Origin: Flagellimonas eckloniae
GTDB taxonomy: Bacteria; Bacteroidota; Bacteroidia; Flavobacteriales; Flavobacteriaceae
Direction of reading: 5' to 3'
Assembly (NCBI RefSeq): GCF_001413955.1
Contig: NZ_LCTZ01000002.1
Location: forward strand, 1,846,501 to 1,910,500
DNA length: 64,000 nucleotides
Positions 28,002-38,265 of the stretch are shown piece after piece (the stretch's first letter is position 1; every line of letters begins with the position of its first letter). The position numbers and the translations under genes were made by a program. The notes under the pieces were generated by a model. That model was not told where the DNA came from. It worked only from the letters and a program-made list of their open reading frames with translations, and did no database searches.

Positions 28002-29086
28002 TTTAATAATTTTTCAATTTCATCAACGATGTGATCCGTAGCCTGAGGCATGGCCAATTCCTTGATGTTCATACTCAACTTGTTTTGGATATCAACAGAA
28101 TTCATGAGATTGGTAAACTTGTTTTCGAATTCTGTATCCAATTCACTTTCCTTTAGCATTAATGCAGCATCTTTTGATACCAGCGCTTTTGCGTTTTTAG
28201 TTTGATGGTCTTCTGCAACATTGGGCGATGGAATAAAAAGAACCGGTTTTCCTACCAAACATAATTCCGATACCGACCCTGCTCCTGCTCTAGAAATAAT
28301 AACATCTGCAGCAGCATATGCATAATCCATTCTATTTAAAAAAGCTAAAACCTTTACCGAACTGGAATCGTATTGCTTATAGTCTTCATAGTAGAGTTTA
28401 CCACATTGCCATATCAATTGCACCTTCAGGTCTTTGAAAAAATTAAGCTCCTTCTCAATTAACTGATTCACTCTTCTTGCACCCAAACTACCGCCAATAA
28501 TCAATATTGTTTTCTTATCTGCATCCAATCCAAAAAAGTCGGTTGCTTCTCTTTTATCAACCTTCAAATCCACTAAATCAGAACGGACAGGGTTTCCCGT
28601 CTTGATGATTTTTTCCTTTGGAAAGAATTGCTCCATTCCATCATAGGCAACACAAATACGTTTCGCTTTATTTGCCAATAATTTGTTCGTGATTCCCGCA
28701 TAGGAATTTTGTTCCTGAAGCACACAAGGAATTTTAGAACTGGCAGCCATTTTAAGCAATGGTCCACTAGCAAATCCACCCGTACCTATAGCGACGTTGG
28801 GTTTAAACTGTTTGACTATTTTGCGTGCTCTAAACAAACTACTCACTAGTTTTAATGGAAACATTAAATTTTTAAGTGTCAGTTTCCGTTGTAATCCACT
28901 TATCCACAAACCTTCTATCCTGTATCCTGCTTGCGGTACTTTTTCCATTTCCATTTTATCCTTGGCCCCAACAAACAAAAACTCGGCTTTGGGATGCCTC
29001 CTTTTTAATTCATTGGCTATGGCTATTGCCGGATAAATATGTCCTCCCGTGCCTCCTCCAGAAAGTATAAACCTATAGTTGCCCAC
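27998..29086 (-). CDS. murG: UDP-N-acetylglucosamine--lipid I GlcNAc transferase
   Basis: This 362-residue GT28 glycosyltransferase makes lipid II at the inner face of the membrane. It has the glycine-rich start [44 protein letters not shown] for nucleotide-sugar binding, and the donor-site stretch [25 protein letters not shown] with EDHQTKNA. The start overlaps the ftsW stop by 14 bp, and the end overlaps murC by 4 bp. Confidence 0.97.
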   Translation of the reverse strand: MGNYRFILSGGGTGGHIYPAIAIANELKRRHPKAEFLFVGAKDKMEMEKVPQAGYRIEGLWISGLQRKLTLKNLMFPLKLVSSLFRARKIVKQFKPNVAIGTGGFASGPLLKMAASSKIPCVLQEQNSYAGITNKLLANKAKRICVAYDGMEQFFPKEKIIKTGNPVRSDLVDLKVDKREATDFFGLDADKKTILIIGGSLGARRVNQLIEKELNFFKDLKVQLIWQCGKLYYEDYKQYDSSSVKVLAFLNRMDYAYAAADVIISRAGAGSVSELCLVGKPVLFIPSPNVAEDHQTKNAKALVSKDAALMLKESELDTEFENKFTNLMNSVDIQNKLSMNIKELAMPQATDHIVDEIEKLLK

Positions 29087-30278
29087 TTAATACTTCTAAA
29101 GGATTGCTTTCATTTATATCATAGGATTCCTCCTCTAAATTTTCTTTTTTGTTGCTTGCGCTCAATATTATTCCAATGGCCATACAGGTCATCCAAATAG
29201 ATGTGCCTCCCATGCTAATCAATGGCAACGGTTGACCTGTTACGGGAAATAATTGAACCACTACGGCCATATTTATAAATGCTTGAAAAACGATGGGCAA
29301 ACCAACCCCAATCACCAATAACTTTGAAAAAATGGTTTTGGCCGAGTTTGCGACCACCACTATCCGAAACAACAACAACAAATAGAAAAACAGCAAGGCT
29401 CCTCCTCCCAACAGTCCATATTCTTCAATGATTATCGCAAAAATGAAATCTGAAGTACTTTGCGAAAGCATATTCTTCATTACACTTTTTCCGGCTCCTT
29501 TGCCAACTACCCCACCTTCAGCAATTGCTATTTTTGCAAGTGTAAGTTGATGCAAATCATCCTTTCCAGCTTTTTCCGGACTCCAAAACGTTTCTATTCT
29601 AGATTTCCATGTTCCTGCCCGTTGTGGTAATACCTCCGGGGTTTTGAACAGCACAAACAAAAACATTCCGGACAGCACAATCCCTGTCCCAACAATTGCA
29701 AACAAATACTTTAATGGGTATCCTCCCAAAAAACAGAGAACCAAGACCAAAAAACAAATAATGGCAGCAGTTGAAAAATTCTCTGGTAAAATCAACAGTA
29801 CAACCAAAACGGTTGGCAACCAAAGTGGCAAGATGCTTTCTTTAAATGTAATTGCCACATCCTTTATCTTGGTCAAATACCTTGCAATCCATATCATTAA
29901 AACAACTGATGCCAAGGTCGATGTTTGAAAATTCACACCTACGAATGGTAACTTGATCCATCTGTTTGCCGTTACCCCTCCAATTTTGGTCTCCACGGTA
30001 AGGGTGTACGCCAACAGAATTAAAACAATGGGCAATGCTATAATGGAAAGCCCCTTAAAATAATGTGTGGGTATACGATGAATGGCATAGATGATTCCAA
30101 ATCCCAAAAACAATAGCACTGCATGCTTTACCAAATGCCCAATAGTTGTACCATCATCATTTACGTAGACCAGATTGGTACTTGCGCTATACACAGGTAA
30201 AAATGAGAAAAGTGCCAATAGGGCCACCACGCCCCAAATAGCTTTATCACCTTTCAAATTTTTAAACACCGCTAACAT
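29073..30278 (-). CDS. ftsW: SEDS-family peptidoglycan polymerase FtsW
   Basis: This 401-residue integral membrane protein has about ten helices. Family motifs include [20 protein letters not shown] (the RWI-F-G-Q region), [44 protein letters not shown], and the C-terminal [18 protein letters not shown]. It should polymerise septal glycan together with the FtsI encoded in the same cluster. RodA is the related alternative, but the dcw position favours FtsW. Confidence 0.95.
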   Translation of the reverse strand: MLAVFKNLKGDKAIWGVVALLALFSFLPVYSASTNLVYVNDDGTTIGHLVKHAVLLFLGFGIIYAIHRIPTHYFKGLSIIALPIVLILLAYTLTVETKIGGVTANRWIKLPFVGVNFQTSTLASVVLMIWIARYLTKIKDVAITFKESILPLWLPTVLVVLLILPENFSTAAIICFLVLVLCFLGGYPLKYLFAIVGTGIVLSGMFLFVLFKTPEVLPQRAGTWKSRIETFWSPEKAGKDDLHQLTLAKIAIAEGGVVGKGAGKSVMKNMLSQSTSDFIFAIIIEEYGLLGGGALLFFYLLLLFRIVVVANSAKTIFSKLLVIGVGLPIVFQAFINMAVVVQLFPVTGQPLPLISMGGTSIWMTCMAIGIILSASNKKENLEEESYDINESNPLEVLSGQL

Positions 30279-30282
30279 TTGG

Positions 30283-31617
30283 TTATAAATTTTTTATTGC
30301 TGATTTAAATTGATTTCCCCTATCCTCATAGTTTTCAAAAAGGTCAAAACTTGCACATGCCGGAGATAATAAAACTGAATCTCCACGCTCCGAAATTTTG
30401 TAGGCCACTTTTACCGCCTCTTCCATTGAGTAGGTTTCTACCATTAAATCGATAACATTTCCAAAAACATCTTTTAACTTGGAATTATCCATTCCCAAGC
30501 AGATTATAGCTTTTACTTTTTCTCGCACCATTGGCATCAACTCTCTATAATCATTGCCCTTGTCCACACCACCAACTATCCAGACTATCGGTTTTTTAAT
30601 TCCATCCAGAGCGTAATAGGTTGCATTAACATTTGTTGCCTTGGAGTCATTTATGTATTCCACATGGTTGATTTTTAAAACTTTCTCCAACCGATGAGGA
30701 ACTCCTTGAAAAGTTTGGATACTCTGCCGGATAGTTTCCTTTCTAACATTTACCAATAAGGCAGCAAGTCCCGCGGCCATAGTATTCTTTACATTATGCT
30801 GACCATCTAGAGCTAAAATATCTGTACTCATTTCCAAGGTTTTATGTTCAATATTCATTTTAATAGTTTCATTTTCGAGCCAAGCTCCTTCTTTTGGTTT
30901 CTCCCTTAATGAAAAGGGAACTAATTTGGATTGAACCGGATGTTTTTTTAACCAATCCTTAATCACTTCATCATCCGCATCGTAAATCAGGTAATCGTTT
31001 TCATCTTGATTCATCGCAATTCGAAACTTTGAAGCGATGTAGTTCTCAAACTTATACTCATAACGATCTAAATGATCTGGGGTAATATTGGTAAGGATGG
31101 CCACATAGGGTTTAAAATCTATGATTCCATCCAATTGAAAACTGCTTATTTCCAATACATAATGCCCAAAATCTTGCTCTGCAACCATTTTAGCATAGCT
31201 ATCACCAATATTCCCTGCCATACCCACATCCAGTCCATCGGTTTTTAGCATGTGATGCGCCAACATGGTTGTAGTGGTCTTACCATTGCTTCCTGTAATG
31301 CCGATCAGGGTTGCACTGGTATATTTTGATGCAAATTCAATTTCTGAAACAACAGAAACACCATTCTCAACCAACTTTTTCACCAAAGGGACGTTGTCCG
31401 GAATACCCGGACTTTTCATAACCACATCGGCATTAAGAATCTTGGACTCTGTATGAAATCCTGATTCCAATTCAATCTCAAAATGTTCAAGAACTTTTTT
31501 GTACTCCTTTTTTATTTCTCCTTTATCGGATACAAAGACATCAAATCCTTTTTTCTTTCCTAGTATTGCCGTTCCAACACCACTTTCTCCACCTCCAAGA
31601 ATTACCAAACGAGCCAT
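30283..31617 (-). CDS. murD: UDP-N-acetylmuramoyl-L-alanine--D-glutamate ligase
   Basis: This 444-residue ligase adds D-Glu to UDP-MurNAc-L-Ala. It begins with LVILGGGESGVGTAIL (nucleotide-sugar binding), has KSPGIPDNVP, the P-loop GITGSNGKTTTTMLAHHML (about 110-128), ISSFQLDGI, and the MurD segment NDSKATNVNATYYAL. Its start codon lies directly after the mraY stop, and it is 4 bp from ftsW. Confidence 0.97.
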   Translation of the reverse strand: MARLVILGGGESGVGTAILGKKKGFDVFVSDKGEIKKEYKKVLEHFEIELESGFHTESKILNADVVMKSPGIPDNVPLVKKLVENGVSVVSEIEFASKYTSATLIGITGSNGKTTTTMLAHHMLKTDGLDVGMAGNIGDSYAKMVAEQDFGHYVLEISSFQLDGIIDFKPYVAILTNITPDHLDRYEYKFENYIASKFRIAMNQDENDYLIYDADDEVIKDWLKKHPVQSKLVPFSLREKPKEGAWLENETIKMNIEHKTLEMSTDILALDGQHNVKNTMAAGLAALLVNVRKETIRQSIQTFQGVPHRLEKVLKINHVEYINDSKATNVNATYYALDGIKKPIVWIVGGVDKGNDYRELMPMVREKVKAIICLGMDNSKLKDVFGNVIDLMVETYSMEEAVKVAYKISERGDSVLLSPACASFDLFENYEDRGNQFKSAIKNL

Positions 31618-32838
31618 CTACCTAATTTTCAATGTCACAATACTGACAATTGCCAATAAAATTCCAATAATCCAAAATCGGGTGACTATTTTACTCTCGT
31701 GGTATAATTTCTTTTGATAATGATGGTGTAATGGTGCCATTAAAAACAACCGCTTCCCTTCACCATACTTCTTTTTAGTCCGTTTAAAGTAGCTTACTTG
31801 AAGCATCACAGAAACTGTTTCCGCAAAGAAAATTCCGCATAATAATGGAATCAACAATTCCTTTCTTACAATGATGGCTATCACCGCAATTACTCCACCA
31901 ATAGTCAAACTACCAGTATCTCCCATGAAAACTTGGGCAGGATATGCATTGTACCATAAAAACCCAACCAGAGCACCAACAAATGCCGCTATAAAAACCA
32001 ACAATTCACCAACTCTTGGGATATAAAAAATATCGAGGTAATCAGAGAACTCTATATTACCGGACACCAAGGCAAAAATGCCCAAAGTCAATACGATTAT
32101 GGCAGAGGAACCTGCCGCTAGACCATCAATTCCATCCGTGAGGTTTGCTCCGTTTGAAACCGCAGTTACAATCAATATGACCACAGGGATAAAAATCAAC
32201 CACGCATAATCTTCCAAACCATCCCCAGCCCATGTAATGAAATCAGCATAATCCAACTCATTGTCCTTAAAAAAGGGAACATTGGTCCGTACTCCTTTTG
32301 TGTCTTGTCCAAAAACTTTTTCAACCTTAAAGTTTTCAGTAATTCTTGTGCTATCTTTTTCTTTAATCGTGACTTCTGGATGAAAATAAAGTACCGAACC
32401 AACAATAAGCCCCAAACCAACTTGGCCTAAAATTTTGAACCTTCCTTTTAGACCCTTTTTATTTTTTCTGAAGATTTTAATGTAGTCATCTATAAATCCA
32501 ATAACTCCCATCCATATTGTTGTGATAATCAATAAGATGATATAAATATTGTTGATATCGGCAAACAACACTACAGGCAATAAGGTCGATATGATGATAA
32601 TCAACCCACCCATAGTTGGTGTTCCTGCCTTTTGTTTTTGACCTTCCAACCCTAAATCACGAATACTTTCCCCTATTTGCTTTTTCTGCAAAAACAGGAT
32701 AATACGCTTTCCGTAGACCATGGCAATCAACAGTGAAAGCAATACCGCCATTGCCGCCCTAAACGTCTGAAACTGGAATAGGGATGCTCCGGGCAACTGG
32801 TACTGATTCTCTAAATACTCGAACAAGTAGTATAACAT
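31618..32838 (-). CDS. mraY: Phospho-N-acetylmuramoyl-pentapeptide transferase
   Basis: This membrane enzyme transfers phospho-MurNAc-pentapeptide to undecaprenyl phosphate, giving lipid I. It has [11 protein letters not shown], the catalytic aspartates in [31 protein letters not shown] and the MraY-specific [11 protein letters not shown]. At 406 residues it is longer than the usual 360, because of a loop around 150-215 ([20 protein letters not shown]), an insertion I associate with Bacteroidota MraY. It lies 8 bp after murE. Confidence 0.97.
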   Translation of the reverse strand: MLYYLFEYLENQYQLPGASLFQFQTFRAAMAVLLSLLIAMVYGKRIILFLQKKQIGESIRDLGLEGQKQKAGTPTMGGLIIIISTLLPVVLFADINNIYIILLIITTIWMGVIGFIDDYIKIFRKNKKGLKGRFKILGQVGLGLIVGSVLYFHPEVTIKEKDSTRITENFKVEKVFGQDTKGVRTNVPFFKDNELDYADFITWAGDGLEDYAWLIFIPVVILIVTAVSNGANLTDGIDGLAAGSSAIIVLTLGIFALVSGNIEFSDYLDIFYIPRVGELLVFIAAFVGALVGFLWYNAYPAQVFMGDTGSLTIGGVIAVIAIIVRKELLIPLLCGIFFAETVSVMLQVSYFKRTKKKYGEGKRLFLMAPLHHHYQKKLYHESKIVTRFWIIGILLAIVSIVTLKIR

Positions 32839-32846
32839 GGACTACA

Positions 32847-34310
32847 TTATTTATTTAAACTGGCCAAAGCCGCTTTCACTTCTTTAAAATCATCAAAATC
32901 CACGCGCTTACCATTCGTTTCCTGATAGGTTTCGTGTCCTTTTCCCGCCACTAAAATGATATCATTGGACAAAGCCAATTTACAGGCCGCTTTTATTGCT
33001 TGCTTTCTATTTTCTATGGATAATACTTTTCTGGTATTTTGGGGCTCTACGCCTTTTTCCATTTCCTCAATAATCTCAGTAGGGGATTCAGTTCTCGGAT
33101 TATCTGATGTGAAAATTGCCTGATTGCTCATTTCTGAAGCGATATGACCCATAACCGGACGCTTAGACTTATCACGGTCACCACCACACCCCACTACGGT
33201 GATGACGTTTTCATTTCCAGTCCTCAATGCATTGATTGTAATCAACACATTTTTTAGCGCATCCGGCGTATGGGCATAATCAACTATTGCTGTTATCTTT
33301 TCTTTTGATATAAAATATTGAAACCTACCATCCACATTTTCCAGTTCGCTGATAAGCTTCAAGGTTTCTAATTTTTCAAGGCCTAAAATATCTGCAGTGG
33401 CATATATGGCCAGTAGATTGTAGGCATTAAAATCTCCTATTAATTTGGACCACAATTCATTGTCATCAATCTTCAATAATTGGCCGTTGAATTGTTTTTC
33501 CAATATTTGCGCCCGATAGTCCGCATAAGACTTAAGCGCATAGGTATATTTTTTGGCCTTGGTGTTCTGTAGCATCACCAAACCATTTTTATCATCAATA
33601 TTGCTTAATGCAAAGGCATTTTTTGGCAAATTGTCAAACAGTTTTTTCTTGGTATCCCTATACTCCGCAAAAGTTTTGTGATAATCCAGATGATCATGGG
33701 AAAGATTGGTGAAAATCGCGCCTTCAAAATACAATCCTTCTGTTCTTTTTTGATGGATTCCATGCGAACTCACCTCCATAAAACAATATTCTACCCCTTC
33801 TTCATTCATTCGGTTCAGATGTCCATTTATGGTCAACACATCTGGCGTAGTATGGCTAGTTGGGTATTCTTTGTTATCCACCAAAACCTTGATGGTAGAA
33901 ATCAACCCTACTTTAAAACCTGCTTTTTTAAATAGATTGTAAAGCAAAGTACTTACCGTGGTCTTACCATTGGTTCCGGTAATTCCCACCAGTTTTAAAT
34001 TTTTGGAAGGATTATCAAAATAATTGGCTGCCATAACAGCAAGAGCGCTATTGCAATCCTCAACTTTTAAATAGGTAACGCCATTAACCAGCAATTCCGG
34101 CAACTCCTCACAAATGATGGCTTTGGCACCCAATTCCACTGCTTTCTGAATGTAGTCATGACCATCTGTGATCAAACCACGGATAGCCACAAAAACATCA
34201 TCCATTTCAACCTTTCGTGAATCGAAATGAAGGTGGTTTACCATTACATTGGTATTTCCACTAACAGCGGAAAGGCTAACCCCATATAATATGTCTTTCA
34301 ACAATTTCAT
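32847..34310 (-). CDS. murE: UDP-MurNAc-tripeptide synthetase, probably meso-diaminopimelate-adding
   Basis: This 487-residue ligase adds the third residue of the stem peptide. It has the P-loop GITGTNGKTTVSTLLYNL (about 109-126), the carboxylated-lysine region, and FTSDNPRTESPTEI. The DNPR motif is the usual mark of meso-diaminopimelate specificity, as opposed to lysine. It begins with a 4-bp overlap with ftsI (ATGA type). Confidence 0.96.
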   Translation of the reverse strand: MKLLKDILYGVSLSAVSGNTNVMVNHLHFDSRKVEMDDVFVAIRGLITDGHDYIQKAVELGAKAIICEELPELLVNGVTYLKVEDCNSALAVMAANYFDNPSKNLKLVGITGTNGKTTVSTLLYNLFKKAGFKVGLISTIKVLVDNKEYPTSHTTPDVLTINGHLNRMNEEGVEYCFMEVSSHGIHQKRTEGLYFEGAIFTNLSHDHLDYHKTFAEYRDTKKKLFDNLPKNAFALSNIDDKNGLVMLQNTKAKKYTYALKSYADYRAQILEKQFNGQLLKIDDNELWSKLIGDFNAYNLLAIYATADILGLEKLETLKLISELENVDGRFQYFISKEKITAIVDYAHTPDALKNVLITINALRTGNENVITVVGCGGDRDKSKRPVMGHIASEMSNQAIFTSDNPRTESPTEIIEEMEKGVEPQNTRKVLSIENRKQAIKAACKLALSNDIILVAGKGHETYQETNGKRVDFDDFKEVKAALASLNK

Positions 34311-36316
34311 GAAAGTTCCAGTACTATTTTTCCAACTTTATTAATATCCGCCCCTTGCTCAATAGATTGTTTTTTCACTTTTCCATTTCCTCGCACTTCA
34401 ACCTGTAATCCCAAGTTTTCTAGAAGAGAAACTGCATCCATGCCGCTCATCCCCTTAACATTCGGCACTTTGGTGTACTTTTTTTGGGCTTGGGCATAGT
34501 ACTTTTCATAATCGTTCTCCAATATTTCTTCGTTGGCAGCTTTCCCCATTACTTCATCAACTATAGGCGATGTTGCATAAATTTTTTGCGCCATGGATTT
34601 AAACACGGGTCCTGATACATCCGCTCCATAATACCCCACACTTTTATCTGGTTCGTGTATTATCACGATACAGGAATATTTTGGATTATCCGCAGGAAAG
34701 TAACCCGCAAAAGATGAGATGTACGCAAGTTTATCCGGGTCTTTGGCCACATAGTTCTTTTGACAGGTTCCCGTTTTTCCAGCCATTGAAAAGTTTTTGG
34801 AATAAAGTCCATGCCCGGTTCCATACTCTTTTTCTACTACATCCTTCAACAACTGCTGAGCTTTTAATACCGTTTCTTTGGAACAAATTGATTGGTTGGT
34901 CACTTCTTTGTCAAATTTTTCAATCACCTTACTACCCTCTCTTACAGCTTTTATTAATCTAGGTTTTACAAATTCACCATCGTTTGCAATGGCATTATAA
35001 AATGCCAGAGTTTGTATTGGGGTCATGGACACTTCATAGCCGTGTGACATCCACCCCAAAGAAATTCCTGACCATCCCTTATCGCCAGGATACCGTATAA
35101 CCGGTTTGCCTTCTCCTATTATAGGCAAATTCAGTTTCTTGTGAAGACCCATGTTCATTAGACGATTCACAAACTTCCCAGGTTTTTCCTTATAGTTTTC
35201 ATGAATGATTTTAGCAAAAGCCGTATTGGACGAAACAGCAAAGGCCTTTGCTGCAGAAATCTTTCCATAACCACCCCATTTTGAATCTTTTACCACTCTG
35301 TCATAGATTCGATATCTTCCTTTTTCGGTATCAATGACGGTACTTGTGTCAATTACCTTATCCTCCAATGCCGCAATCATCGACATCAACTTAAAAGTAG
35401 ATCCAGGTTCGTGGGATTCTCCTACCGCGTAGTTCAATTTTTCATAATACTTTCCTTCGGAGGTTCTTCCCAAGTTTGAGATTGCCTTTATCTCCCCCGT
35501 AGCGGTCTCCATAACTACAACACAGCCATGGTCCGCTTGATATTTTTCCAATTGGCCCAAAAGTTCATGATGAGCAATGTCTTGAATATTAATATCGATA
35601 GTTGAAACTACATCCAGCCCATCTTGGGGCTCTACAATATTGTCCAGCCCCACAGGCTTCCATTGCCCCTTGGCTATCTTTTGCTTTAATCGTTTTCCTT
35701 CTTTCCCTCTTAAGTACTGTTCCCCAAAAGCTCCATCTAAACCAACTCTGGTATAATAGCCGTTCTCATCAACTTTTTCATAACCGATACTTCTAGCTGC
35801 CATTTTACCTAAAGGGTATTCGCGCACAACCCGATGTTTTTCAATAAAACCACCTTTGTAGGGACCCAACTCAAACAACGGAAACTGTTTTATGCGCACA
35901 TAATCCAGATAGTCCACATTTCTGGCTACCAATTTGTACCGGTTGCCATTTGCCCTAGCCTTTCTGAAAAGTTGTCTGTAATAGGATGAAGGTTTATCGA
36001 AAAGATTTCCCAAGGAATCTGAAAGCGCAGCTACATTATCCTGGAAGTTCTCTTTGGAAACGGTTTTGGCATCAAAACGGATTTCATATTTTGGTACAGA
36101 AGCCGCCAATAGGCTACCATCATCAGAATACAGGTTGCCTCTATTGGGTTCAATAGTGAACATCTTCTCCGTATTGTTCAGGGCAAGCTCTTTATAATCC
36201 TCACCCTTGATCATTTGGATATCTACCAACTTCACCACCACGCAAATGGAAAAAACAACAAGACAGCCTGCAACCAGGTACAGCCTATTCATGATATTTT
36301 TTTCTGTTATTGCCAC
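34307..36316 (-). CDS. ftsI: Division-specific penicillin-binding protein with a PASTA domain
   Basis: This class B transpeptidase of the septum has 669 residues. A transmembrane anchor lies at about 12-31. The dimerisation domain includes GNLYSDDGSLLA and REYPLGKMAARSIG. The transpeptidase motifs are S306-T-F-K309, S362-S-N364 and the KTG box in MAGKTGTCQKNY. One C-terminal PASTA domain (about 610-669, VPNVKGMSGMDAVSLLENLGL) is present, as in the SpoVD-like forms. The start shares one base with the ftsL stop (TAATG); an ATG eight codons in is a possible alternative. Confidence 0.96.
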   Translation of the reverse strand: MAITEKNIMNRLYLVAGCLVVFSICVVVKLVDIQMIKGEDYKELALNNTEKMFTIEPNRGNLYSDDGSLLAASVPKYEIRFDAKTVSKENFQDNVAALSDSLGNLFDKPSSYYRQLFRKARANGNRYKLVARNVDYLDYVRIKQFPLFELGPYKGGFIEKHRVVREYPLGKMAARSIGYEKVDENGYYTRVGLDGAFGEQYLRGKEGKRLKQKIAKGQWKPVGLDNIVEPQDGLDVVSTIDINIQDIAHHELLGQLEKYQADHGCVVVMETATGEIKAISNLGRTSEGKYYEKLNYAVGESHEPGSTFKLMSMIAALEDKVIDTSTVIDTEKGRYRIYDRVVKDSKWGGYGKISAAKAFAVSSNTAFAKIIHENYKEKPGKFVNRLMNMGLHKKLNLPIIGEGKPVIRYPGDKGWSGISLGWMSHGYEVSMTPIQTLAFYNAIANDGEFVKPRLIKAVREGSKVIEKFDKEVTNQSICSKETVLKAQQLLKDVVEKEYGTGHGLYSKNFSMAGKTGTCQKNYVAKDPDKLAYISSFAGYFPADNPKYSCIVIIHEPDKSVGYYGADVSGPVFKSMAQKIYATSPIVDEVMGKAANEEILENDYEKYYAQAQKKYTKVPNVKGMSGMDAVSLLENLGLQVEVRGNGKVKKQSIEQGADINKVGKIVLELS

Positions 36317-36633
36317 TACTTATCTGATTTAACTTTTATTTTCTGCGGAGGATTCACTGATGGAATCAACCCTTCAGCCACTACTGATTCCCGTAATGTT
36401 GATTCCAATTTTAATTGTTGGACAGTAGATCTATGTTCAAAAAACTCACTTTTAAGTTTTCGGACCTCTTCACTTAAGGCGGCAATTTCATGGACTTTTT
36501 TATCCGCTTTGTGGCTACTGGAAATCATCATAGCAGCCAAAAAGGAAGCAAAAAACAGGAACATCCAATTTTTTGGCGCATCTCCACTTACCAAGAATTT
36601 TCCCTTTAATATGTCCAGTAGTCCTTTTTTCAT
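36316..36633 (-). CDS. ftsL: FtsL-like cell division protein
   Basis: This 105-residue bitopic protein has a short cytoplasmic start, a transmembrane helix at about 23-40 (MFLFFASFLAAMMISSSH) and a periplasmic coiled-coil region (KVHEIAALSEEVRKLKSEFFEHR). Sequence similarity in this family is low. Position between rsmH and ftsI, size and topology identify it. It should bridge FtsQ and FtsW/FtsI in the divisome. Confidence 0.85.
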   Translation of the reverse strand: MKKGLLDILKGKFLVSGDAPKNWMFLFFASFLAAMMISSSHKADKKVHEIAALSEEVRKLKSEFFEHRSTVQQLKLESTLRESVVAEGLIPSVNPPQKIKVKSDK

Positions 36634-36648
36634 TTTGTTCTCTATATT

Positions 36649-37560
36649 CTAAATCCGTTCCGCTATGCGAAGTTTTGCACTTCGTGCTCGGTTATTCAAT
36701 GTTATTTCATTGGCTGATGGCGTAATCAATCCTCCTACTTTTTTTAGTGGAACATTTATATTTCCATAGAAATCCTTTTCTGCTTCTCCTTCAAATTTCC
36801 CATCCCTGATAAATCGTTTCACCAATCTATCTTCCAGGGAATGGTAACTGATCAAACTTAATCGCCCACCTTCTTTTAAAACCTCTGGAGTTTGTTGCAA
36901 AAACTCCTTGAGCACGGCTATCTCTTGGTTCACTTCAATCCGTATTGCCTGATAAATCTGGGCCAAAATCTTGTTCTCTTTCATTTTGGGCAGAAATCGC
37001 TTCAAAACCAATTTCAACTGCTCTGTTGTTTTAATAGGAGTTTCCAATCTTGATTCAACAATGGTTTTTGCAATGGCATTTGCATTGCGCAATTCACCAT
37101 ATTGAAATAAAACCGATGCTAAACTTTCCTGGGAATATGAATTGACCACTTGATGTGCCGATAATTCATTGTTTCTGTTCATCCGCATATCTAAATCAGC
37201 GTCAAAACGAATTGAAAAACCACGTTCCGCTTCATCAAACTGGTGGGAAGAAACTCCAAAATCTCCTAAGATTCCATCAACTTTCCGAATGCCATAGAAC
37301 TTTAAAAACTGTTTTAGAAATTGAAAATTCTGATTGATCAGTTGAAATCGGTCATCATCTATAGTATTTGCCAAGGCATCCTCATCTTGGTCAAATGCAA
37401 ACAACCTTCCTTCACCACCCAATCTTTTCAATATCTCCTTGGAGTGCCCTCCGCCACCAAAAGTGACATCTACATAAACTCCATTTTCTTTTATATCCAA
37501 TCCGTCCACTGATTCTTTCAGTAGCACTGGATTATGGTATGGACTAATCATCGTCAGCAA
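36649..37560 (-). CDS. rsmH: 16S rRNA (cytosine(1402)-N4)-methyltransferase
   Basis: This 303-residue SAM-dependent methyltransferase (also called MraW) has YHNPVLLKESVDGL at the start, VDVTFGGGGHSKEIL for SAM binding, LGDFGVSSHQFDEAERGFSIRFDADLDMRM, and SYHSLEDRLVKRFIRD, all hallmarks of the family. It overlaps the mraZ 3' end by 17 bp, so the two are probably co-translated. Confidence 0.97.
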   Translation of the reverse strand: MLTMISPYHNPVLLKESVDGLDIKENGVYVDVTFGGGGHSKEILKRLGGEGRLFAFDQDEDALANTIDDDRFQLINQNFQFLKQFLKFYGIRKVDGILGDFGVSSHQFDEAERGFSIRFDADLDMRMNRNNELSAHQVVNSYSQESLASVLFQYGELRNANAIAKTIVESRLETPIKTTEQLKLVLKRFLPKMKENKILAQIYQAIRIEVNQEIAVLKEFLQQTPEVLKEGGRLSLISYHSLEDRLVKRFIRDGKFEGEAEKDFYGNINVPLKKVGGLITPSANEITLNNRARSAKLRIAERI

Positions 37561-37999
37561 AAATCTCCTCCGCTAAGTCCGCGTAGTCTTTTTCACTCTC
37601 AGCCAAAATCTCCTCATACTTGTCCTTGTTCCAAATCTCTATCTTATCAAAAACAGCATTTAGCACCACTTCCTTTCCAATTTCGGCATAGGCAACCAAA
37701 TTTTTTGGTATCTGCAACCTTCCGGTATCCCCATCAATCGAGACCTCTTTCATTCCCGCCACAAAGTTTCTCACAAAGGCATCATACTTTCTATTGATCT
37801 TGCTTTTCTTCAGTACCTTCTGCATCAACTCATCAAATTCAGTCTTAGGATACAACTCAAGACACTGCTGAAAAACGGACCGCTTTATTATAAAGCCATC
37901 GTTCAAAACGGGCAGCAACTGATTCTTTAAGGAAATAGGCAATATTACCCTTCCTTTGGTATCAGCTTTACAGTCATGTTGTCCTATGATATGGGTCAC
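37544..37999 (-). CDS. mraZ: Transcriptional regulator MraZ, first gene of the dcw cluster
   Basis: This 151-residue protein of the MraZ/AbrB-fold family has two SpoVT-AbrB-like repeats: DCKADTKGRVILPISLKNQL (about 9-28) and EVSIDGDTGRLQIPKNLVAYA (about 90-110). It binds DNA upstream of its own gene in other bacteria. A TAnnTTTG box and a set of GTGGA repeats lie directly upstream here. The acidic C-terminus (SEKDYADLAEEIFADDD) overlaps rsmH. Confidence 0.95.
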   Translation of the reverse strand: MTHIIGQHDCKADTKGRVILPISLKNQLLPVLNDGFIIKRSVFQQCLELYPKTEFDELMQKVLKKSKINRKYDAFVRNFVAGMKEVSIDGDTGRLQIPKNLVAYAEIGKEVVLNAVFDKIEIWNKDKYEEILAESEKDYADLAEEIFADDD

Positions 38000-38028
38000 T
38001 AGAAATCAATTGGTTAGTAACTATAACT

Positions 38029-38036
38029 CAAATATA
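38029..38036 (-). promoter_or_regulatory. -7 promoter box of the mraZ operon
   Basis: The minus strand reads TATATTTG, a perfect match to the Bacteroidota TAnnTTTG box, 30 bp before the mraZ ATG. No TTG is present at the -33 position, which is instead covered by GTGGA repeats. Confidence 0.55.
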
Positions 38037-38047
38037 TAGATTTTATT

Positions 38048-38120
38048 TCCACATTTCTCCACATAAAGACACATTTGTTAATAAATATTCCACTTTTCAT
38101 ACAAAAAGTGCTGTTTCCAC
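38048..38120 (-). promoter_or_regulatory. GTGGA repeat array, candidate MraZ-binding site
   Basis: On the minus strand GTGGA occurs four times (plus-strand TCCAC at 38048-38052, 38058-38062, 38089-38093 and 38116-38120). The first two share ATGTGGA and are exactly 10 bp apart. Known MraZ sites are short G-rich direct repeats spaced about one helical turn apart upstream of mraZ. The inner pair lies just upstream of the -7 box. Confidence 0.5.
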
Positions 38121-38232
38121 TTAAAAATTGATTGTTCTGTCCGCAATTGGGATTTTTGAAAATTTTATCACGGATAGTATAAGTGATATTTTAGGGGATT
38201 GAAAACCTAGAATATGTGTGAGTTGAATTGCC

Positions 38233-38240
38233 TATATTTG
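38233..38240 (+). promoter_or_regulatory. -7 promoter box of the hydrolase-engB pair
   Basis: TATATTTG matches TAnnTTTG, 25 bp before the ATG at 38266. A correctly spaced TTG is not evident. It lies in the divergent region shared with mraZ. Confidence 0.5.
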
Positions 38241-38265
38241 CCCACTTAGGACCAACTAATCTTAG

